From assembly GCF_002979975.1 (NCBI RefSeq), contig NZ_PCQD01000001.1, positions 434,001-498,000 on the forward strand: DNA of 64,000 nt, given 5' to 3'. The notes beneath the pieces are model-generated. The model had not been told where the DNA came from, ran no database searches, and saw nothing but the letters and a program-made list of their open reading frames with translations. This document shows, in pieces, positions 58,695 to 64,000 of this stretch (positions are counted from its first letter, which is position 1; the number at the start of each line of letters is the position of its first letter). Origin of the DNA: Pseudomonas sp. MYb185. Lineage in GTDB: Bacteria > Pseudomonadota > Gammaproteobacteria > Pseudomonadales > Pseudomonadaceae. Both the position numbers and the translations under genes were made by a program.

Positions 58695-59780
58695 ATGAAC
58701 ACAATGGAAACCGCCGGCGGGCCGCTGGCCGGGCTGCGGGTACTGGAGTTCGCTGGTATCGGCCCCGGGCCGCACTGCGCCATGCAACTGGCGGACATGG
58801 GCGCCGAGGTGCTGCGCATCGAGCGTCCCGGCGGCAATGGCTGGCCCAACCCGGTGGTCGACCGCGGGCGCACCTGCATTACCCTGGATATCCGCAGCGA
58901 TGCCGGCCGCCAGCGCTGCCTGGAGCTGGCCCGGCGCGCCGACGTGCTGATCGAGGGCTTTCGCCCCGGGGTGATGGAGCGGCTTGGGCTGGGTCCGGAC
59001 GCATTGGCCGCACTCAATCCGCGGCTGGTCTACGGACGCATGACCGGCTGGGGACAGACCGGTCCGCTGGCGCAGACCGCCGGGCATGACATCAACTATA
59101 TCGCCCTGACCGGGGCGTTGGCCGCGATGGGGCGAACCGAAGGGGAGGCGCTGCCGCCGCTGAACCTGGTCGGGGATTTCGGTGGTGGTTCGATGTTCCT
59201 CACCGTGGGTGTTCTGGCGGCACTGCTGGAGCGCGAGCGCTCCGGCAAGGGCCAGGTGGTGGATGCCGCGATAGTGGACGGTACCGCCTCGCTGATGTCC
59301 TTTTTCAGTGGTCTGCTGCCCAGCGGACGGATCGATATGCGCCAGGGGCATAACCTGCTCGGCGGCGCGACGCCCTGGTACCGCTGTTACCTGTGCGCCG
59401 ATGGCCGGCAGATTGCCGTGGGTGCATTGGAGCCGGCATTCTACCGAGAGCTGGTGCAGCGCAGCGGCGCCGGTGAGGCGTTGCGGGAGCAGGCCGGGAG
59501 CGCCGAGCAGCAGCTTGAACAGCGCGAGCTCTGGGCGCGGCTGTTCGCCCAGCGTACACGGGATGAATGGTGCGAGCTGCTGGAGGGCAGCGATGCCTGC
59601 TTCGCCCCGGTGCTGGGACTGGAGGAGGCTGATGAGCACCCGCACCTGGCAGCGCGGCAGACCTGGCAGAAGATCGACGGCGTGTTGCACAGCGCCCCGG
59701 CGCCGCGTTTTTCGCGCACGGCATCAGGTATCCGGCCTTCGGTGGCGGTTGATCCTGAAACGGATATCTGGCCAGACTGA
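58695..59780 (+). CDS. CaiB/BaiF-family alpha-methylacyl-CoA racemase-like enzyme
   Basis: This 361-residue family III CoA-transferase fold protein carries GHDINYIALTG with the His, and NLVGDFGGG with the Asp, the pair used by alpha-methylacyl-CoA racemases. It would invert the 2-methyl centre of branched acyl-CoAs before dehydrogenation. ATG 58695 is preceded by GAGAGG; an earlier ATG at 58659 is possible. Confidence 0.85.
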   Translation: MNTMETAGGPLAGLRVLEFAGIGPGPHCAMQLADMGAEVLRIERPGGNGWPNPVVDRGRTCITLDIRSDAGRQRCLELARRADVLIEGFRPGVMERLGLGPDALAALNPRLVYGRMTGWGQTGPLAQTAGHDINYIALTGALAAMGRTEGEALPPLNLVGDFGGGSMFLTVGVLAALLERERSGKGQVVDAAIVDGTASLMSFFSGLLPSGRIDMRQGHNLLGGATPWYRCYLCADGRQIAVGALEPAFYRELVQRSGAGEALREQAGSAEQQLEQRELWARLFAQRTRDEWCELLEGSDACFAPVLGLEEADEHPHLAARQTWQKIDGVLHSAPAPRFSRTASGIRPSVAVDPETDIWPD

Positions 59781-59809
59781 TTGCCTGTCAGGTTCAAGGA
59801 GGTTGCTTC

Positions 59810-60220
59810 ATGTCAGCCAGCAAAGCTGAAGTTGCTGCATTCATGGCTGCGGAGTTTCCGCAGAGCAAGTGCAAGGTTGAAGCGGTGGGAGATCGCGGCG
59901 CGACCGTATCGCACGATGTGGGGGCTGACGAGCTGCGTCCAGGAGGGACGGTCTCCGGCCCGGTCCTCATGAGCGTGGCCGACGTTGCGCTGTATGTGGC
60001 CATTCTGGGCGAGATCGGGATAGTACCGCTGGCGGTCACCACCAGCCTCACCATCAACTTTCTGCGCAAACCGTCATCCGCCGCCAGGATCATCGGCGAG
60101 TGCAAGCTGATCAAGGTTGGCCGGACGCTGGTGGTTGGTGAGGTATCTCTGTTCTCGGAAGGGATGGAGGAGCCAGTGGCCCACGTGGTGGGAACCTACT
60201 CCATACCGCCCCAGCGATAG
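59810..60220 (+). CDS. PaaI-type hotdog thioesterase
   Basis: This 136-residue protein shows the single-hotdog PaaI pattern, with the GGTVSGPVLMSVADVALYVA segment and INFLRKP later. It would release CoA from trapped or stalled acyl-CoA. It follows the racemase by 29 bases with AAGGAGG upstream, the last gene of the operon, and converges on the permease gene. Confidence 0.85.
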   Translation: MSASKAEVAAFMAAEFPQSKCKVEAVGDRGATVSHDVGADELRPGGTVSGPVLMSVADVALYVAILGEIGIVPLAVTTSLTINFLRKPSSAARIIGECKLIKVGRTLVVGEVSLFSEGMEEPVAHVVGTYSIPPQR

Positions 60221-60227
60221 AGCCTGC

Positions 60228-61997
60228 TCAGAACGGCCAGAACACCGGAATGAAGATCACCCCCAGCACCCAGAAGATCAGGTTCAGCGGCAGGCCCACC
60301 TTGATGAAGTCGGTGAACTTGTAGCCGCCGGCGCTGTAGACCATGGTATTGGTCTGATAGCCCACCGGCGTGGCGAAGCTGGTGGAAGCGGCGAAGGTCA
60401 CGGCGATCAGGAAGGGCGTCTGGTCCACCCCCAGCATATTGGCAGTGGACATGCCGATCGGGGTGAGCAGCACCGCAGCCGCGGCATTGCTCATGAACTC
60501 GGTCAGCAGCAGCGCCATCAGATAGAGCACCGCCAGTACCACCAGCGGACCGGATGAACTGACCAGGCCGATGCTGTTGGCGACGATGAATTCCGCCGCA
60601 CCGCTCTGGCTCATGGCGATACCCAGCGGCAGCAAGCCGGCCAGCAGAATGATGATGCGCCAGTCGATGGCGTCATACACCTCATCCGCTTCCAGACAAC
60701 CCGCCAGGGTCATCGCCACCGCACCGATCAACGACGTGATCGCGATCGGCGCCCAGCCGATGGCCGAGATGCCGATCACCAGAGCCATGGTGACCAGGGC
60801 GAAGGGCGCCCGCCAGCCAACCGGACGCTCGGCATCGCGCTGGCTGAGGACGATCACGTTGGAGTCCTGGCGCAGCGCCGGCATCTCGGTTTCCGGGGTC
60901 AGCATCAACAGCACGTCACCTACGTTCAACCGCACGTCCTTGAGCTTGTCGCGCAAGACCTGCCCGCGCCGGTGGATGGCCAGCACAGTGGCGTTGTGCT
61001 GCCAACGCCGGTCAAGCATGGCCAGGGTGCTGCCGATCACCCGTGAGCGTGGCGCAACCATGACCTCGGTCAGCACCTGCTGGGTACCTTCCTCGAGGTT
61101 GCGGGCCTTGAGCTTGAACTCCGAATCGATTTCCAGGCCGGTCTTGTTCTTCAACTCATCCAGTTGCGACCAGTCGCCACGGGCCAGCAGTATGTCGCCT
61201 TCCTCCAGGGTCTGTGACCGGGGCGACCAGACCTTCTCATCGCCGCGCAACAGCTCGAGAATGAAGACGCCGAATTCCTCGCCCAGCTTGGCTTCGCCGA
61301 CCGAGGTGCCGATCAGCGAGGACTCGGGCATCACGCGCAGTTCGGTGATGTACTTGCCCAGCTCGTAGTGATCGACCAGTTCGGTGGCGCGGGTTTCCGG
61401 CAGCAGCCAGCGACCAAAGGTCAGCAGGTACAGGCAGCCGACTGCCATGCAGATCACCCCCAGCGGGGTGAACTCGAACATGCTGAAACCGGGGTGCCCC
61501 AGATCCCGGGCCATGGCATTGACCAGCAGGTTGGTCGACGTGCCGACCAGGGTACAGACGCCGGCCATCTGGGACACATAGGACAGTGGGATCAATGCCT
61601 TGGAGGCGGACATGCCGATGCTGGCGGTCGCCGCCAGCACGATGGGCATGAACACCGCGACCACCGCGGTATTGTTGACGAAGGGGGCCACCACGGCGAG
61701 CACGCCAAACAGCGTGAGCAGAAACAGGAAAGGTGATTTGGCCTGGCCGAGCAGGCGTCCGATGCCCGACAGTGCGCCACTGTTCTGCAGGCCCGCGGCC
61801 AGGATGAACATCGCCGCCACCGTGATCGTGGCCTGGTTGCTGAAACCGCTCAGCGCCTGCCCAGGATTGACCAGCCCGAGAATGGCCAGGCCGGAGAGCA
61901 CCAGCAGCGCCACTGCGTCGATGCGCAATTTCTCGGTTGCGAACAGCACTATGGCCACCAGGGCGATGCCCAACACCAGCGCAATTTCTATCGTCAT
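60228..61997 (-). CDS. SLC13-family permease with TrkA-C domains
   Basis: This 589-residue membrane protein has two blocks of membrane segments (about 1-190 and 395-589) around two TrkA-C/RCK_C domains (about 205-375). The first block has FVNNTAVVAVFMPIV and the second FMSNAAAAVLLTPIGM, the repeated NTAV/NAAA helix-break motif of anion:Na+ symporters. It probably carries a dicarboxylate, sulphate or other anion. It has no clear link with the operon it meets. Confidence 0.85.
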   Translation of the reverse strand: MTIEIALVLGIALVAIVLFATEKLRIDAVALLVLSGLAILGLVNPGQALSGFSNQATITVAAMFILAAGLQNSGALSGIGRLLGQAKSPFLFLLTLFGVLAVVAPFVNNTAVVAVFMPIVLAATASIGMSASKALIPLSYVSQMAGVCTLVGTSTNLLVNAMARDLGHPGFSMFEFTPLGVICMAVGCLYLLTFGRWLLPETRATELVDHYELGKYITELRVMPESSLIGTSVGEAKLGEEFGVFILELLRGDEKVWSPRSQTLEEGDILLARGDWSQLDELKNKTGLEIDSEFKLKARNLEEGTQQVLTEVMVAPRSRVIGSTLAMLDRRWQHNATVLAIHRRGQVLRDKLKDVRLNVGDVLLMLTPETEMPALRQDSNVIVLSQRDAERPVGWRAPFALVTMALVIGISAIGWAPIAITSLIGAVAMTLAGCLEADEVYDAIDWRIIILLAGLLPLGIAMSQSGAAEFIVANSIGLVSSSGPLVVLAVLYLMALLLTEFMSNAAAAVLLTPIGMSTANMLGVDQTPFLIAVTFAASTSFATPVGYQTNTMVYSAGGYKFTDFIKVGLPLNLIFWVLGVIFIPVFWPF

Positions 61998-62110
61998 GCC
62001 CTAACTTTCCCCGTCCGCAATGCAGTCAGACTAGGTGATACGAACGAAAAAGCACAGATTTTTCAGGAGGCTGCGCCGAGAATGACGAGGGTTACAGTAT
62101 GGTGCGCGGC

Positions 62111-63676
62111 TCAGTGCTCCGGAGGGTATCCCAGCCGCAGACCGCCCCAGTGCCGTCCCTTGACCAGGATGGGGACGGAAAGGTCATGCACCACCTCGCT
62201 GGTGTCCCGCTTGTAGGTCTGCAGCAGCAACGCCTGCTGGTGACTGCCGCAGCGCGCGCCGACCTGGTCATTGAACAGGCGCTTGCTGCGGCAGTAGCGG
62301 GTGTCATGTTCGATATCCCCGGTGGGCTGGCGACTCACGGCCTGGTTGTGGGTGGGGACATAGCCGGCGGGGGTGATGGCGATGGCGTAGATCAGGCTGG
62401 GGTTGTCATCCAGCAGCGCTTCCTGGATGGCCGGCAGGGTGCTGTCGGTATATTGGTCGAAACGGCTGCTGTAGCGCTGGGGACGGGTATCGGGTATCGG
62501 TATGAGTTGGCGATCAAACAGTGCCTCCAGGCCGATGCGACCCCGTTCCAGGTCTTGCTCGAACTGGTGACCGATCTGCTCGGCAGCCGCGCATGCCGCG
62601 TCATAAACTCGCTGGTGGTAGGGAGCCAGCGCCACCTCGGCGAGCATCTCGCTGACCTGCTCGGCCAGTTCCACCAGGTTGTCGGCTTCGGTATTCAGGC
62701 GTCGGGTCTGCTGGTCGCTGCCTGCCAGATCGGCACGTACCTGCTCCACGGCACAGGACAGGCTGCTCAACTGGTCGCGGTTGGCCGCGCTGCTGGCGGC
62801 GATCTGGGCGGTTTCCCGCTTGACCGCCTGGCCGTTGCGGTTGATTTCCAGTAGTTGGTCACTGGCCTGTTCGATCAGGCCGACGCTGGTCTGGATCTGA
62901 CCGACCAGTGCACCGATGCCCTCGGTGACCCGCTGGGTTTCCTTGTGCATTTCATCGATGATGCTGGCGACCTCGGAGGTGGAGGTCGCCGTACGCGCCG
63001 CCAGGTTACGCACTTCATCGGCGACCACGGCGAACCCGCGACCCATTTCCCCGGCCCGGGCAGCCTCGATGGCGGCATTGAGTGCCAGCAGGTTGGTCTG
63101 GCTGGCGATATCGTCGATCACCTGGGTGACCTGCACGATGGTGCCGGCCTTTTCATTCAACCGGGTCAACATGGCCAGGCTGCTGTCGGCCTGGCGCGAC
63201 AGTCCCTGGATGACGGCTACCGCCTGATCCAGTGCCTGCTTGCCGGTCTCGCTGCTACTGGTGGCGGCATCGGCAGCGCTATCAGCGGTGTCGGCGTGGC
63301 GTGAGGTGTTCTCCACCTGGTGGGCGATATGTTCGGCATTTTCGGCAACCTGGGTGATGGCAGCCAGTTGTGACGTCATGCTGACGGCCAGTTGCTCTAC
63401 CGAGAAGCTGACCTCGGCGGCTGCCACGGCATTGCGGCTGGTGGACTGGGAAAGGTGGCGAGCCAGCTCGGTCAGTGCGGGATCGGAGGGCGTCACGGCG
63501 CTGGTCTCGGGGCTGCGCCGTAGCAGTGACAGCCAGGGGAGTATGCCCAGCAGCACGATGGGCAGCAGGATGATCATACCGAACTGCAGGACCAGCCAGA
63601 GACCCACCGCAAGCTGGATGAGAATAGAGAACAGCCGGGCAGCCGTTGCGCGGACCATGGAGCCCCTCCTGGACAT
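62111..63676 (-). CDS. Methyl-accepting chemotaxis protein with C-terminal sensing domain
   Basis: This 521-residue protein has two hydrophobic segments at the N-terminus (about 10-52) and almost no periplasmic loop, then the signalling domain (about 75-320) with the [20 protein letters not shown] tip, and after it a C-terminal domain of about 170 residues ([39 protein letters not shown]). The sensing part is therefore cytoplasmic and follows the signalling part, the reverse of the usual order. The gene converges on the permease gene's start side with a 113-base gap. Confidence 0.85.
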   Translation of the reverse strand: MSRRGSMVRATAARLFSILIQLAVGLWLVLQFGMIILLPIVLLGILPWLSLLRRSPETSAVTPSDPALTELARHLSQSTSRNAVAAAEVSFSVEQLAVSMTSQLAAITQVAENAEHIAHQVENTSRHADTADSAADAATSSSETGKQALDQAVAVIQGLSRQADSSLAMLTRLNEKAGTIVQVTQVIDDIASQTNLLALNAAIEAARAGEMGRGFAVVADEVRNLAARTATSTSEVASIIDEMHKETQRVTEGIGALVGQIQTSVGLIEQASDQLLEINRNGQAVKRETAQIAASSAANRDQLSSLSCAVEQVRADLAGSDQQTRRLNTEADNLVELAEQVSEMLAEVALAPYHQRVYDAACAAAEQIGHQFEQDLERGRIGLEALFDRQLIPIPDTRPQRYSSRFDQYTDSTLPAIQEALLDDNPSLIYAIAITPAGYVPTHNQAVSRQPTGDIEHDTRYCRSKRLFNDQVGARCGSHQQALLLQTYKRDTSEVVHDLSVPILVKGRHWGGLRLGYPPEH

Positions 63677-63828
63677 TGTTGTTATGGAGTCGTTGCTATA
63701 TGGCCGTGCTGATGAGGCCGGCCCGTTCAGCTGTTGGAGTATCGGTAGCCTGGAGCAGTGATGGCAATAAGCCTTTGGTCGCGAAGGCGGGCTGCTTTAT
63801 GAGGAGGGCGATGGGGCGCTGAAACGAA

Positions 63829-63855
63829 AAAGCCCCCGCAATAGGCGGGGGCTTT
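63829..63855 (-). terminator. Intrinsic terminator of tRNA-Leu
   Basis: AAAGCCCCCGC and GCGGGGGCTTT form an 11-base stem. Read on the minus strand it ends in a T-run and starts 9 bases after the tRNA. Confidence 0.85.
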
Positions 63856-63864
63856 CGTCGGAAT

Positions 63865-63951
63865 TGGTGCCCAGGAGAAGACTCGAACTTCCACGGCCGT
63901 GAGGCCACTAGCACCTGAAGCTAGCGTGTCTACCAATTTCACCACCTGGGC
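63865..63951 (-). tRNA. tRNA-Leu (anticodon CAG)
   Basis: This is an 87-base class II tRNA on the minus strand. The acceptor stem GCCCAGG pairs with the 3' CCTGGGC, CCA is encoded, the D-arm has GTGAAATTGGTAGAC, the anticodon loop is TTCAGGT (CAG reads CUG), a long variable arm follows, and the T-arm has GTTCGAGTC. Confidence 0.95.
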
Positions 63952-64000
63952 GTGTCATTCGATCTGCGGTTGCACGGAGGCTTGCAGATCATGCCGACAT

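Noticed and set aside
63696..63945. Two 72-residue minus-strand frames
   Set aside because: They lie over the tRNA-Leu and its terminator.

Overview
The window looks like a chromosomal segment of a gammaproteobacterium of the Pseudomonadaceae (Pseudomonas or Halopseudomonas-like). The reasons are the AmiE/AmiB amidase pair, Pseudomonas-type REP palindromes, an OprD-type porin, sigma-54 promoters of the -24/-12 type, and the general gene style. This assignment is inference. By eye the first ~16.5 kb is clearly less G+C-rich than the rest, and the change falls next to a truncated LysR gene, which suggests an acquired catabolic block on the left.

Region 1 (1-17.8 kb) is an alicyclic/terpenoid-type catabolic block. 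It has a 5'-cut YCF48-like gene with an RND/MMPL exporter, three luciferase-like flavin monooxygenases, a short PAS chemoreceptor, three short-chain dehydrogenases, an alpha/beta hydrolase, a Nudix hydrolase, a thiolase, a 3-hydroxyacyl-CoA dehydrogenase, an enoyl-CoA hydratase/isomerase and two TetR regulators. Two of the flavin enzymes closely resemble, from memory, the 2,5- and 3,6-diketocamphane monooxygenases of camphor degradation. No P450cam-like hydroxylase is in the window. The same inverted repeat (TCAAC-N6-GTTGATTT) sits in all three divergent promoter regions of this block, so one regulator, probably the TetR protein at 8016-8690, is likely to control it.

Region 2 (18-34 kb) starts with an MFS transporter and continues with an amide/urea nitrogen module. 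On the minus strand lie the ABC transporter urtABCDE, aliphatic amidase amiE, the ATPase amiB, formamidase fmdA and fmdB. Divergent to urtA is a transporter-like hybrid sensor kinase (NCS1-permease-like domain, Cys-rich segment, kinase and receiver) overlapping a LuxR-type response regulator. A 7-2-7 palindrome is shared by the urtA and fmdA upstream regions and is a good candidate for the site of that regulator.

Region 3 (33.9-53.5 kb) is amine and acid catabolism. It contains an aromatic-acid-type MFS transporter, an OprD-type porin, an AraC regulator, an acyl-CoA synthetase, a sigma-54 activator and a complete quinohemoprotein amine dehydrogenase (QHNDH) system: qhpF, qhpE and qhpG, an aldehyde dehydrogenase, then qhpA, qhpD, qhpC and qhpB, and an outer-membrane barrel protein. 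Three good -24/-12 promoters drive the acyl-CoA synthetase, the aldehyde dehydrogenase and qhpA. They imply one route, amine to aldehyde to acid to acyl-CoA, under the activator at 40059-41963.

Region 4 (53.7-60.2 kb) is a beta-oxidation operon with an alpha-methylacyl-CoA racemase-like enzyme and a hotdog thioesterase, fitting branched-chain acids. The window closes with a SLC13-type permease, a chemoreceptor whose sensing domain follows the signalling domain, and a tRNA-Leu(CAG) with its terminator.
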